Assembly: GCF_900116545.1 (NCBI RefSeq)
Contig: NZ_FPCK01000001.1
Location: 186,001-250,000, forward strand
DNA: 64,000 nt
Reading direction: 5' to 3'
DNA from: Devosia crocina
GTDB lineage: Bacteria > Pseudomonadota > Alphaproteobacteria > Rhizobiales > Devosiaceae
Shown here: piece by piece, positions 1-7,784 of the stretch
Layout: each line of letters begins with the position of its first letter
Position numbering within the stretch: the stretch's first letter is position 1
Position numbers and translations under genes: made by a program
Notes under the pieces: generated by a model
What the model saw: the letters and a program-made list of their open reading frames with translations, nothing else
Databases searched by the model: none
What the model was told of the DNA's origin: nothing

Positions 1-12
1 TGGGGCTGAGGC

Positions 13-1161
13 ATGAACTGGCGCGCCTCACTTCTGGTTGTGCTTCTTACCGCGCCATCTTCGCTTGCCTTGGCGCAGGACACCGAAGCCGAGAGCATCA
101 GCAACACCGTGTTCGGTGCTTCCGTACCAGTCGATCTGGCTTTCGGCGCATTTCAGCGCGGCTATTTCCTGACTGCTCTCGAACTCGCCCTGCCGCGGGC
201 CGAAACCGGCGATGCCGCAGCGCAGACCCTGATTGCCGAACTCTATGCCAAGGGCCTCGGCGTTGCCCAAAATTCCGAGCGAGCCGCAGGCTGGTATAAT
301 CTTGCCGCGCGGAGCGGCGATGTGCTCGCAACGTTCGAGCTGGGCATGCTCTATCAGGACGGCGTGGGCGTCGAGCGTGACCGGAGACGCGCCGCCGAAC
401 TCTTCCGCGAGGCGGCGGGCAAGGGCTATATTCCCGCCAAGTATAATCTCGCCCTTCTTCATGTCGAAGGCATCTATGCCGAGCCGAGCCTGACACGCGC
501 TGCAGCGCTGATGAAGGAAGCGGCTGAAGCGGAATTACCCGAAGCGCAATACGATTACGGGTCGATGCTGATCGAGGGAGCGGGCGTTGCGCCTGATCCG
601 GTCGAGGGAGCCCGCTTCATTCGCCTCGCCGCGGAAGGAGAGTTGCTGGCTGCTCAAATCGACTATGCTACGCTTCTTTATCTGGGCCAGGGTGTCGAGA
701 AAGATCTCGAAGGCGCAGTGCGCTGGTATCAGCGTGCTGCCGAAGGTGGCAATCCTGTAGCGCAGAACCGGTTGGCCAAACTGGTTGCGGTTGGTGAGGG
801 CACGCCGCTCGATTTGGAAACTGCTGCCATGTGGCGCGCTCTCGCACGCCGCCAGGGACTGACCGATTCCGCGCTTGATCGTCTGCTTGTCTCGATCCCA
901 CCTGAGGCGCTGGCCCGGGCCGAAGAGCGCGCGCGTTTCTGGCCCGATAGTCCGCCCAGCCGCGAGAACTATGGCGGGATGCCCGCGCGAGGCGCTGAAA
1001 TCATCGGCCCAACGCTTCCAGCGCCGACCGATCCGGAAAACGCGCCCAGCAGTGTCGTTGTGCCATCCGAGACGCCGTCCTCCGAAGATGTGGTGGCGCC
1101 TGTACCAGCTTCCGCCGGTGAGGCGCCCGCGCCCGAGGCCGAAGCGGCGCAAAACCCTTGA
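13..1161 (+). CDS. Secreted Sel1-repeat (TPR-like) protein
   Basis: The 382-residue product opens with a Sec-type signal peptide (hydrophobic run at residues 5-20 ending in ALAQ), so it is probably periplasmic or outer-membrane associated. From about residue 60 to 285 come roughly six Sel1 repeats of about 36 residues, recognisable by the recurring A-x-x-x-L-x-x-x-Y-x-x-G-x-G-V pattern and by the W-Y/A-A-x-x-G helix ends. Sel1 repeats form alpha-solenoids that bind proteins. The last 70 residues are Pro/Ala/Glu-rich and probably unstructured. A purine-rich GGGGCTGAGG stretch lies just before the ATG. The binding partner is unknown. The next gene begins 130 bases downstream and is probably transcribed separately. 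Confidence 0.85.
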   Translation: MNWRASLLVVLLTAPSSLALAQDTEAESISNTVFGASVPVDLAFGAFQRGYFLTALELALPRAETGDAAAQTLIAELYAKGLGVAQNSERAAGWYNLAARSGDVLATFELGMLYQDGVGVERDRRRAAELFREAAGKGYIPAKYNLALLHVEGIYAEPSLTRAAALMKEAAEAELPEAQYDYGSMLIEGAGVAPDPVEGARFIRLAAEGELLAAQIDYATLLYLGQGVEKDLEGAVRWYQRAAEGGNPVAQNRLAKLVAVGEGTPLDLETAAMWRALARRQGLTDSALDRLLVSIPPEALARAEERARFWPDSPPSRENYGGMPARGAEIIGPTLPAPTDPENAPSSVVVPSETPSSEDVVAPVPASAGEAPAPEAEAAQNP

Positions 1162-1291
1162 ACCCACGCTATTTCTGGGGCAATAAGCGCCCCACACCTT
1201 TTAATTAAGCGGCGGGGCTATGCCCCTGGTGTCCATCGGCCTTGTTGCGGTGGTGCCCTGTACGCCGCTGAAACAAGCGAGCTGAAGCACG

Positions 1292-2086
1292 ATGGCGCGT
1301 TCCGCCCTTCTCACCGTCATGGTCAATGCCGCCATCAAGGCTGGCAAGTCGCTGTCGCGCGACTTCAACGAAGTCGAAAACCTTCAGGTGTCCCGTAAGG
1401 GGCCGGCCGACTTCGTGTCCAAGGCAGATCTGCGGGCCGAACAGATCGTGTTCGATGAACTGCGCAAGGCTCGTCCCACCTATGCTTTTCTGATGGAAGA
1501 AGGCGGGGAAGTCGCAGGGACTGACGGCCAGCATACGTGGATCATCGATCCGCTCGATGGCACCACCAATTTCCTGCATGGCATTCCGCTTTTTGCGGTC
1601 GCTATCGCCCTGAAACGGGGCGATGATATCGTCGCCTCCGTCATCTACAATCCAGTAATGGACGAACTCTACACGGCTGAAAAGGGCGGTGGTGCCTGGC
1701 TCGCCGATCGCAAGCGCCTGCGCGTTGCCGAGCGCCGCCATCTGTCGGACGCGGTGATCTCGACCGGTATCAAAACCCAAGGCACCTCCAATGACGGGCT
1801 GCAGCTGCGCCAGCTGGTGCAGGTTAACCCGGCGGTCGCCGGCATCCGCCGCTCGGGCTCCATTTCGGTCGACATGGCCTGGCTCGCCGCCGGGCGCTTC
1901 GACGCCCTTTGGGAAGCGGGCCTCAAGCCCTGGGACGTTGCCCCCGGTCTCCTGATGGTTCGGGAAGCCGGTGGTCTTGTCTCTGACTATGCCGGGCAGG
2001 GTGGGTCGGTCTGGAATGGCCAGATCGTCGCCGGCAACGAAATCCTGCACGGCGCCCTGATGAAGACGCTCAAGGGCATTCAGTAA
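1292..2086 (+). CDS. suhB: Inositol monophosphatase family protein
   Basis: This 264-residue protein has the two signature motifs of the Mg2+-dependent, Li+-sensitive inositol monophosphatase family: DPLDGTTNFLHG near residue 86 (metal ligands) and WDVAPGLLMVREAGG near residue 214. The metal-binding Glu pair MEEGGE lies near residue 68. Length and motif order match SuhB-type enzymes. Family members hydrolyse inositol-1-phosphate or related sugar phosphates, and SuhB of E. coli also acts in rRNA antitermination. Which role applies here cannot be told from sequence. The ATG follows a weak purine stretch. REP-like palindromes lie directly downstream. Confidence 0.9.
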   Translation: MARSALLTVMVNAAIKAGKSLSRDFNEVENLQVSRKGPADFVSKADLRAEQIVFDELRKARPTYAFLMEEGGEVAGTDGQHTWIIDPLDGTTNFLHGIPLFAVAIALKRGDDIVASVIYNPVMDELYTAEKGGGAWLADRKRLRVAERRHLSDAVISTGIKTQGTSNDGLQLRQLVQVNPAVAGIRRSGSISVDMAWLAAGRFDALWEAGLKPWDVAPGLLMVREAGGLVSDYAGQGGSVWNGQIVAGNEILHGALMKTLKGIQ

Positions 2087-2100
2087 TTCCCTCGGCGCCG

Positions 2101-2155
2101 CCTCCTTCACCTCTCCCCTCGGGGGAGGGGTCGAGCCGCAGGGTAGGGTGAGGCG
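2101..2155. repeat. Single REP-like palindrome
   Basis: A GC-rich stretch with a CTCCCCTCGGGGGAG hairpin core, followed by AGGGTAGGGTGAGG. It resembles one arm of the paired palindromes at 2199-2319 and 26568-26698. It lies just after the stop of the phosphatase gene and could also shape its mRNA 3' end. Confidence 0.5.
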
Positions 2156-2198
2156 TTCAGTGCCTCGGGACGCGTCAGTTGCGTTCACCGTCCCCGAA

Positions 2199-2319
2199 CC
2201 CCTCATCCTAACCCTCTCCCCAAGGGGGAGGGGACAGCAATCAGTTTGACGCTCGATCTGGTTCCGCTCACCAGCCCAGTCCCCTCGCCCCTTTGGGGGA
2301 GGGGGTTAGGGTGAGGGGC
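2199..2319. repeat. Paired REP/BIME-like element (copy A)
   Basis: Two inverted arms are separated by about 43 bases. The left arm (2199-2235) reads CCCCTCATCCTAACCCTCTC and ends in AGGGGGAGGGGAC; the right arm (2279-2319) is nearly its reverse complement and ends in TTAGGGTGAGGGGC. Each arm also contains its own small hairpin around AAGGGGGAGG or CCCTTTGGGGGAGG. The same architecture, with an unrelated spacer, recurs at 26568-26698. It lies between the converging ends of the phosphatase gene and trcR, the usual place for extragenic palindromes. Confidence 0.75.
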
Positions 2320-2395
2320 ATTTCTCCAAAACCCCCCCAAAACCAAAAATCCCCGCCACAAGGACGGGGATCTGTCAGTCACAAACCAGCGCTGC

Positions 2396-3121
2396 CTATT
2401 CGTCCGTGTCGGACTTGAGCGATTTGAGCTTGGCAAAAACCGAATCCGCATCGAACTCTTCGTTCTGCGGGCTCTTGCGCTCTTCGCCTTCAAAGCCGTC
2501 TTCGCCATAGCTTTCCTGCTGACGCGCTGCGGCGCGAGCGAGGGCTTCTTCTGCGGTCAGCAGCGTTGTACCTTCGGCCAATTCGATCGGACCGCCGGCA
2601 TCCTTGGACGCGCGCTTGACCTCGAGGTCGAGTTCGATCTGGCTGCAAAGGCCCAGCGTCACCGGGTCCATCGCAGTTAGGTTAGCCGCATTCCAGTGCG
2701 TGTTCTCACGCACCGATTCGATGGTCGACTTCGTTGTCCCGACAAGGCGCATGATCTGCGCGTCCTTGAGTTCGGGGTGGTTGCGCACCAGCCATTTGAT
2801 GGCATTGGGGCGCTCGTTGCGGCGCGAGATCGGCGTATAGCGCGGGCCCTTGCGTTTGACGGCGGCAACGCGAACCTTGGGGTCGGAGAGCTTGAGCCGA
2901 TAGTTGGGATCTGCCTCGGCCTTCTCGATCTCTTCCTTGGTCAGCTGACCGTTCTGGATTGGATTGACGCCCATGATGCCGCTGGCAACATCACCATCGG
3001 CAATGCCTTGCACTTCCAGCGGGTGCAGGGTGCAAAAGGCTGCGATCTGGTCGAAGGACAAAGCGGTATTGTCCACGAGCCAAACGGCGGTCGCCTTGGG
3101 CATAAGAAGGGGCTGGGACAT
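2396..3121 (-). CDS. trcR: TrcR-like cell-cycle transcriptional regulator (DUF1013)
   Basis: The 241-residue product matches the alphaproteobacterial DUF1013 family along its length: an N-terminal segment MSQPLLMPKATAVWLVDNT, a central TPISRRNERPNAIKWLVRNH region and a helix-turn-helix-like stretch AQIMRLVGTTKSTIESVREN near residues 120-140. The tail is acidic and probably unstructured. In Sinorhizobium and Rhodobacter the family member TrcR associates with RNA polymerase and affects cell-cycle gene expression including gcrA; this is family knowledge. Another cell-cycle gene, rcdA, lies about 2.3 kb away. The gene is monocistronic and reads toward the repeat element. Confidence 0.88.
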   Translation of the reverse strand: MSQPLLMPKATAVWLVDNTALSFDQIAAFCTLHPLEVQGIADGDVASGIMGVNPIQNGQLTKEEIEKAEADPNYRLKLSDPKVRVAAVKRKGPRYTPISRRNERPNAIKWLVRNHPELKDAQIMRLVGTTKSTIESVRENTHWNAANLTAMDPVTLGLCSQIELDLEVKRASKDAGGPIELAEGTTLLTAEEALARAAARQQESYGEDGFEGEERKSPQNEEFDADSVFAKLKSLKSDTDE

Positions 3122-3256
3122 GGTAAATTTCTCCTGCTGGCGCGGCCGGTTTTCCTCCGGACCGCTCCGCCTCTTGGCCTAAAGCTGAGGGGGAACTGGC
3201 TTCAATATAGAGTTTCGGCCAGATTTCCGCAACGGATTAAGTCAACCTGCAGGTCT

Positions 3257-4300
3257 TTATTGTGACTCGCCCTGTTTGGCGGAAGCCAAGAGACCGAATG
3301 AGGTGAGCAAGGCAAACTTGCCCACATGCCCCCGCGCCTCCATCGCCGCATGCGCCGATGCTGCGTCTTCAAGCCGAAAGCATGTCACCTTGTGCTTGGT
3401 CCAACTAGCTGCCGAGAGAGCCGGCAGGAGGTCCCGGTCGATCCTGTCCGCTATGGCGGCCTTGATTTCCCCCGTTTGCGGCCGCAGCGTCGAGCCGGAA
3501 ATGGTGATCGATTTCGCCATCATCAGCCGCAGTGGCACCGAAGCTGTTCCGCCATCAAGCGTCGAGACTTGAACGATATGCCCGTTGTGCGCCGAAGCTG
3601 CGACATTGACCGAGGCCATCTCGCCGCCGAGAAGGTCGACAACGCGATCGACGCCCCTGCCATGCGTCAGCGCTAAGACGCGGGTAGGGATGTCCTCGTG
3701 CCTGTCGAGGGTCGCAATAGCGCCGAGGCTACGGGCATAGTCCGCCTTTTCAGCGCTGGAAGTGATCCCGATCGCCTCCGCTCCGAGAAGCGAGGCGATC
3801 TGGATCGCCGCGCCCCCAATGCCCCCTGAGGCTCCGTGCACCAGCACGCTCATGCCCCGCTCGAGGCCAGCGCGCATCACGAGGGTCTGCGTTACCGTGA
3901 ACCAGGTTTCAGGCAGGCTTGCCGCCTGGGCAAAACTCCAGCCTGAAGGGATCGGCAGCACCTGTCCTTCGGGCACAGCGACATATTCGGCATAGCCTCC
4001 ACCATTGGTTAGTGCCATCACCGGCTCGCCACCGGCAAAGCGCGTACCATTGGCAGCTGGCACAGCGATCACCCCGGCTACTTCCAGCCCCAGAATGGGA
4101 GACGCGTCCGCGGGCGGATCGTAGTGTCCGCGCCGCTGGGCGAGGTCCGGGCCATTGACGCCCGCTGCTGCCACCTTGATCAGCACTTCGCCGGCCCGTG
4201 GAACCGGCAGGGGAAGATCGGCCAGCTCAAGCACGTCCGGTGCGCCCGGCGCGGAAATGATGATCGCCTGCATCCGAGAGGGCAAAGATGAGTTATCCAT
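3257..4300 (-). CDS. NAD(P)H:quinone oxidoreductase (zinc-independent MDR family)
   Basis: A medium-chain dehydrogenase/reductase of the quinone oxidoreductase type. It has an N-terminal GroES-like domain and then a Rossmann domain with the nucleotide-binding stretch HGASGGIGGAAIQIA near residue 150. The Cys/His zinc ligands of alcohol dehydrogenases are absent, as expected for quinone oxidoreductases (QorA/PIG3-like). These enzymes reduce quinones or enones with NADPH in the cytoplasm. I chose the internal ATG that gives MDNSSLPSRM; the frame stays open upstream to 4351, but that extension (MGFRPLPGKAGLRHHGL) has no family character and would overlap the divergent promoter region. A start at 4273 (MQAIIISAPG) is also possible. 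Confidence 0.85.
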   Translation of the reverse strand: MDNSSLPSRMQAIIISAPGAPDVLELADLPLPVPRAGEVLIKVAAAGVNGPDLAQRRGHYDPPADASPILGLEVAGVIAVPAANGTRFAGGEPVMALTNGGGYAEYVAVPEGQVLPIPSGWSFAQAASLPETWFTVTQTLVMRAGLERGMSVLVHGASGGIGGAAIQIASLLGAEAIGITSSAEKADYARSLGAIATLDRHEDIPTRVLALTHGRGVDRVVDLLGGEMASVNVAASAHNGHIVQVSTLDGGTASVPLRLMMAKSITISGSTLRPQTGEIKAAIADRIDRDLLPALSAASWTKHKVTCFRLEDAASAHAAMEARGHVGKFALLTSFGLLASAKQGESQ

Positions 4301-4381
4301 GAGTCCATGGTGGCGCAAACCGGCCTTGCCCGGCAAGGGGCGGAAACCCATCTTGTCTGCGATCAGTCAGGAGTACGAGCG

Positions 4382-4570
4382 ATGGAAGACGAACAGCAGC
4401 GCCTCAAAGCCGCCCGCAGCCATGAGATCGGCATGGTCCTCGATACCCTGTCCGTTTCGGAGCTGGAGCACAGGATCGGGTTGCTCGAGGGTGAGATCAG
4501 GCGCCTGCGTGCAGCTATAGAAGCGCGCGGGGAAACGCTGCGAGCCGCTGAAGCAGCCTTCAAGATCTAG
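4382..4570 (+). CDS. DUF1192 family small protein
   Basis: A 62-residue protein, mostly one predicted amphipathic coiled coil with the core GMVLDTLSVSELEHRIGLLE. This matches the DUF1192 family of short alphaproteobacterial proteins of unknown function. The start is the ATG preceded by AGGAG at proper spacing; the frame extends upstream to 4307, but that part overlaps the divergent gene and lacks family similarity. The family often sits close to rcdA (DUF1465) in Hyphomicrobiales, as here. Confidence 0.85.
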   Translation: MEDEQQRLKAARSHEIGMVLDTLSVSELEHRIGLLEGEIRRLRAAIEARGETLRAAEAAFKI

Positions 4571-4584
4571 CAGAAGCATTAAGG

Positions 4585-4600
4585 TTAAGCAGCGGTAAAC
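4585..4600 (+). promoter_or_regulatory. Imperfect CtrA-type box
   Basis: The sequence TTAAGCAGCGGTAAAC has the form TTAA-N7-TAAAC, one mismatch from the CtrA consensus TTAA-N7-TTAAC. It lies about 65 bases upstream of the next small gene. Functional status is unknown; the perfect box 580 bases downstream makes it more plausible. Confidence 0.3.
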
Positions 4601-4665
4601 GTGGAGGGTTGCGCAGCCAGCAGCTAGTGTCAGCGGCTCTCGCCCAAAACGGCACTGGATTGCCA

Positions 4666-4887
4666 ATGCTCTGGAACCTTTTGGTCTTTACTACCCTTGT
4701 CATGGCACTCGGGATCGCCGCGCTGGTCTATGCGCTGCGATTGGCCGGTGTTGAAGACGGCATACCCCTCAAGGCTCCTGTTTCCGACGCCCCGCTCGAT
4801 CGCGCCTTTCGCGAAGAGCCCGTGCAAACATTTATGTGGCAGGTTCAGGTCGCCAGATACTGGAAGCCTCCGTTCCGTCGCCGCTGA
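4666..4887 (+). CDS. Small single-pass membrane protein, unknown
   Basis: A 73-residue product with one clear hydrophobic segment at residues 3-24 (LLVFTTLVMALGIAALVYAL) followed by a polar, basic tail ending KPPFRRR. That predicts an N-terminal membrane anchor with a short cytoplasmic or periplasmic domain. I do not recognise a family. The start is uncertain: the frame is open back to a TTG at 4609, and a TTG lies at 4660. It is in the same orientation as the genes on either side, with short gaps. Confidence 0.5.
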   Translation: MLWNLLVFTTLVMALGIAALVYALRLAGVEDGIPLKAPVSDAPLDRAFREEPVQTFMWQVQVARYWKPPFRRR

Positions 4888-4910
4888 CCAAAGAGTGCAG
4901 GAGTGTGGAA

Positions 4911-5120
4911 ATGAAACCGCAAATCGACAGGATCCTTGAAGGTGTCCGGCCAGCCGAACTGATCCAGCTTCAGGCGCTTGCAGAAGGCAAGTCAGGTTTC
5001 GGAGCCGGATCGCTGCAGCCTCTGGAAGACAAAGGCTGGGTCGAAACGGTCGCTGGTACGCCCCTCATCACGTTGACGGGTCGCACGCTTCTTGATGGCG
5101 TCAGCCGCCCAGGCCAGTAA
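4911..5120 (+). CDS. Small hypothetical protein, possible winged-helix fold
   Basis: A 69-residue product beginning MKPQIDRILEGVRPAEL. The ATG is preceded by CAGGAG with 8-base spacing; the open frame upstream (to 4836) has no support. A helix-rich first half followed by KGWVET and a strand-like TPLITLTGRTLL resembles the small winged-helix proteins that end in a beta-wing, but no recognised motif is present. It starts 23 bases after the preceding small gene, so co-transcription is likely. Confidence 0.55.
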   Translation: MKPQIDRILEGVRPAELIQLQALAEGKSGFGAGSLQPLEDKGWVETVAGTPLITLTGRTLLDGVSRPGQ

Positions 5121-5161
5121 CTCCGGCGTGATCGCCAGCAGGGTTAAGAAATCGACTCCTG

Positions 5162-5176
5162 TTAACGCACAATTAA
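5162..5176 (+). promoter_or_regulatory. CtrA-type box (perfect TTAA-N7-TTAA)
   Basis: TTAACGCACAATTAA is an exact match to the CtrA consensus TTAA-N7-TTAA. A further TTAA half-site follows at 5187-5190. A GACTC (GANTC, CcrM methylation) site lies just upstream at 5154-5158. The box precedes both the candidate small RNA and rcdA, so the cell-cycle regulator CtrA could drive either transcript. Functional binding is inference. Confidence 0.55.
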
Positions 5177-5194
5177 GAGCTTGAGATTAAGGTG

Positions 5195-5296
5195 TCATTA
5201 TTCAGATCTTTCTGGATTTTTCAGAGTGGTTCTCCCTCTGTTTGACGCCTCCCTGTAAACTTCGAGAGCCGTGTTCCACGGCTCTTTTTCTTTTTC
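5195..5296 (+). ncRNA. Candidate small RNA with exposed anti-Shine-Dalgarno loops
   Basis: No protein frame explains this stretch, but it ends in a strong intrinsic terminator and starts shortly after a CtrA-type box. It contains a hairpin CAGAG/CTCTG (5222-5240) whose loop carries TTCTCC, and then an unpaired GCCTCCCTG. Both are complementary to Shine-Dalgarno sequences, as in CU-rich regulatory RNAs of Rhizobiales. The 5' end is a guess. It could instead be the 3' untranslated region of the small gene ending at 5120. Confidence 0.4.
5264..5296 (+). terminator. Intrinsic terminator
   Basis: A nine-base-pair stem AGAGCCGTG / CACGGCTCT with a three-base loop is followed by a T-rich run (TTTTCTTTTTC). 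It ends the candidate small RNA, or the transcript of the small gene upstream, before rcdA. Confidence 0.85.
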
Positions 5297-5426
5297 AGGG
5301 TTCCGGGTTCTGGCGTTATACGACTTCTTTAGGCTAGTTTGCCCTCAGGCATGACGCGAGCGGGGCGATCCCCTAGCATCACATCTTGAAGCGTCGACAC
5401 TCTCGGCGCCAAAGCTGGAAAGAATC

Positions 5427-5948
5427 GTGGCGGATACGAACGAAACGAGCAATTCGGCCATAGCCCTTGGGCCCCGCATCGCGGCCTCCGGTGGCTTTGA
5501 TCAGCTCTATCGTGAAGGCATGGGGCTGATCGAAGCGGTGGCTTCCTACCTCGATCAGGAAGGCAGGCATGAAAGCCGCCTCCTGCCGCGCGAAGCATCG
5601 TTTCTCTATGCGACCGAATCCATGCGCCTGACCACGCGCCTGATGCAGATCGCCTCATGGCTGTTGTTGCAGCGTGCCGTCAACGAAGGCGAAATCACGC
5701 GCGAGAGCGCCCGTGCCGAAAAGGAAAAGGTGCAGTTTTCAGCCACCCCTTCGGAGCGTGGTGGCCCTGGCTATGACCATTTGCCCCTGCAGTTGCGGGA
5801 CTTCATCGATCAAGGCGACAAGCTCTTCGATCGCGTGACACAGCTCGACCAACTCGAACGCGGCAAACTTCCCGAAACCACCGCCCCTCAGGTCAACGGT
5901 ATCGCCGACCAATTCTCCCGCCTACAGGCCGCGTTTCGGCGCTCTTGA
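5427..5948 (+). CDS. rcdA: RcdA-like regulator of CtrA degradation (DUF1465)
   Basis: The 173-residue protein matches the DUF1465/RcdA family: a first helix around FDQLYREGMGLIEAVASYLD, the conserved SFLYATESMRLTTRLMQIASWLL segment near residues 50-75, a third helix and a disordered tail. In Caulobacter RcdA is an adaptor that helps deliver CtrA and other substrates to ClpXP with CpdR and PopA. The start is a GTG. A CtrA-type box lies 250 bases upstream, which suggests a feedback arrangement, though the terminator between them means another promoter may serve rcdA. Confidence 0.88.
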   Translation: MADTNETSNSAIALGPRIAASGGFDQLYREGMGLIEAVASYLDQEGRHESRLLPREASFLYATESMRLTTRLMQIASWLLLQRAVNEGEITRESARAEKEKVQFSATPSERGGPGYDHLPLQLRDFIDQGDKLFDRVTQLDQLERGKLPETTAPQVNGIADQFSRLQAAFRRS

Positions 5949-5996
5949 GGAGAGAGGCGCCAAGCTGGGACAAGCTCGGCGCCCCACGACTCTGGC

Positions 5997-7124
5997 CTAT
6001 GCGATCCAGATGCCGTTATCGATTTGGCTTGCAACCTGCGCCTGGTTCTCGTCGCTCTCGGAGAAGAAAGCCAGAAGGTCGCCGCGGTTGGTCTGATTCG
6101 AATCCAATCGCTCTACCCAGTAGTCGTAGCCGGGACCATCCGATCCGCGATCAAGCGTATGCTGGTAGAGAAGTTCAACAAACTCAGCGTTCGAGACTGT
6201 CGCTTCTGTTCCGAACGTGCGGATAAACTCAGGCGAGTGAATGAAGCTGTCGGCGATGGCGGCAAGATTGGTGTTGCCTGAGTCCAGGCGCCCAATCCAA
6301 TATTCAAGCCCCTCGGCGTCCGGCATGCGATCGAAGGCTGCTTGGTAGAGCCGATAGGCCATACCCGCGTTTTCGCCAGCGCCGGTGTCAAGATAGAGCG
6401 TGCCCTCAAAGAAGTTCACGCGTTCAACATCCTTGAAATAGTAGAGGGTGTCGTCCTGCGCAAAGAGCACGGCGTCGTCACCTACCGCGAAGCTCATGCC
6501 TTCCGAGCTGCGCGCGAAGTCTGCCGTGTCGATGCCCCCCTTGCCATCGATATAGGTTGAAGACGTGGGCACGATGAAGTTGTCGTTGCCTGATGTTCCA
6601 ACAAAGACATTATCGAAGCTGTCCGGGTCCACTTCCCCATCGGGGTCAAGATGATCGTCGGGGTCCAGTGCGCCGCCTGGGCTCAGCAGGCCCAGCACGC
6701 TGCCAAGAATGCCGCTGAGGTCGAGGATGCCGCCCTCGCCAAGGATGCCCGTCAGGTCGAGGAGCCCTGCCTCTCCCAGCAGGCCATCGAGCTGAAGGAT
6801 GTTTGTTACACTCCCGAGAAGTCCCCCAGAGCCATCCAGCAGGTCAGTATCGATGATTCCACCATTGTTCGGCAGAACGATAAGTTCTTGACCGAGCAGA
6901 TTAAGTTCGACAACTCCTTCCTCGGTAAGAAGGCCAAGATTGAGCAGGTCTGTTGCTCCGCTCCCGTCTTCTCCGCCAATACTCACAAGGTTTGCTACCA
7001 GATTGGTGACTGGACTCAACAATCCCGAATTGCTTGATCCCCCTCTTCCTCCAAGAACGTTGGTGAGCGTATCATTCAAGTTCAGCAAACCACCCAGAAC
7101 AGCCATTGCTATCTCCTCTTGCAA
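5997..7124 (-). CDS. DUF4214 domain protein, probably extracellular
   Basis: A 375-residue acidic protein. The first 150 residues are low-complexity and rich in Leu, Gly and Asn, with repeated LLDLTGILGEGGILDLSGIL-like blocks. Residues 170-255 resemble a beta-rich RTX-associated region (GTSGNDNFIVPTSSTYIDGKGG). Residues 255-370 carry two DUF4214 repeats with the pattern YRLYQAAFDRMPDAEGLEYW. DUF4214 is common at the C-terminus of surface or type-I-secreted proteins. There is no Sec signal, which agrees with C-terminal type I secretion, but no secretion gene is adjacent. It converges on rcdA with a 48-base gap. Confidence 0.75.
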   Translation of the reverse strand: MQEEIAMAVLGGLLNLNDTLTNVLGGRGGSSNSGLLSPVTNLVANLVSIGGEDGSGATDLLNLGLLTEEGVVELNLLGQELIVLPNNGGIIDTDLLDGSGGLLGSVTNILQLDGLLGEAGLLDLTGILGEGGILDLSGILGSVLGLLSPGGALDPDDHLDPDGEVDPDSFDNVFVGTSGNDNFIVPTSSTYIDGKGGIDTADFARSSEGMSFAVGDDAVLFAQDDTLYYFKDVERVNFFEGTLYLDTGAGENAGMAYRLYQAAFDRMPDAEGLEYWIGRLDSGNTNLAAIADSFIHSPEFIRTFGTEATVSNAEFVELLYQHTLDRGSDGPGYDYWVERLDSNQTNRGDLLAFFSESDENQAQVASQIDNGIWIA

Positions 7125-7304
7125 GCTATGAGTTAGGCTAATGCGTACTCACCCCAATTGGATCATGGCTGCTTCGGGACAGTATTAATTGTTTTCTGTT
7201 CTTTTGATCTTGGTTTGTTTTCCATTTCATTTTGATTGTAGTCTTTGGTTGTAACTGCTTCCGATTGCTGCAGAATTCCCGCCGTCTGCTAGGATCAGCT
7301 CAAA

Positions 7305-7334
7305 CAAAAAGCCCGGCACGATGGCCGGGCTTTT
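7305..7334 (-). terminator. Intrinsic terminator of rpmE (bidirectional form)
   Basis: A seven-base-pair stem GCCCGGC / GCCGGGC is flanked by AAAAA on the left and TTTT on the right. Read on the minus strand it ends in TTTTTGTTTG, 20 bases after the rpmE stop codon. Confidence 0.85.
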
Positions 7335-7354
7335 GCAGTGAAGAAGGATCGGTT

Positions 7355-7576
7355 TTAGATGCCGAGGCCCTTGAAGCGTTCCTTGAAGCGAGTCACGCGA
7401 CCGCCACGGTCCATCAGCTGACCCGTGCCGCCAGTCCAGGCGGGATGAGTCTTGGGGTCGATGTCGAGCTGCAGCGTGTCGCCTTCTTTGCCGTAGGTCG
7501 AACGGGTCTGGTAGCTGGTGCCGTCGGTCATCACCACAGTGATGGTGTGGTAGTCGGGATGGATATCGGACTTCAT
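7355..7576 (-). CDS. rpmE: 50S ribosomal protein L31 (type A, cysteine-free)
   Basis: The 73-residue product begins [20 protein letters not shown] and has the L31 signature [21 protein letters not shown]. The zinc-binding cysteines of the C+ form are absent, as is usual for alphaproteobacterial L31, so it is probably not part of a zinc-reserve system. It is transcribed alone, divergently from the ABC exporter, and ends at a clear terminator. Confidence 0.97.
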   Translation of the reverse strand: MKSDIHPDYHTITVVMTDGTSYQTRSTYGKEGDTLQLDIDPKTHPAWTGGTGQLMDRGGRVTRFKERFKGLGI

Positions 7577-7784
7577 AGCATGCGCCTCAAATCAAACGGG
7601 CGCCGTGGCGCCCGGAGAGCTGGAAACTTTACGTTGGCGCGCTTCTTACAGAAACGAGCCCGGTAAGGCAAGGGCAGGGGGGCGGCAATTTTACCCGTTT
7701 TCCGCCTGTTGCTCGCTGCCCGGCAGAAGCCTATATGCAACCGGCCCGCGCAGGGTCCGCTGCAATGGAGTACGGCGAAGCGAT

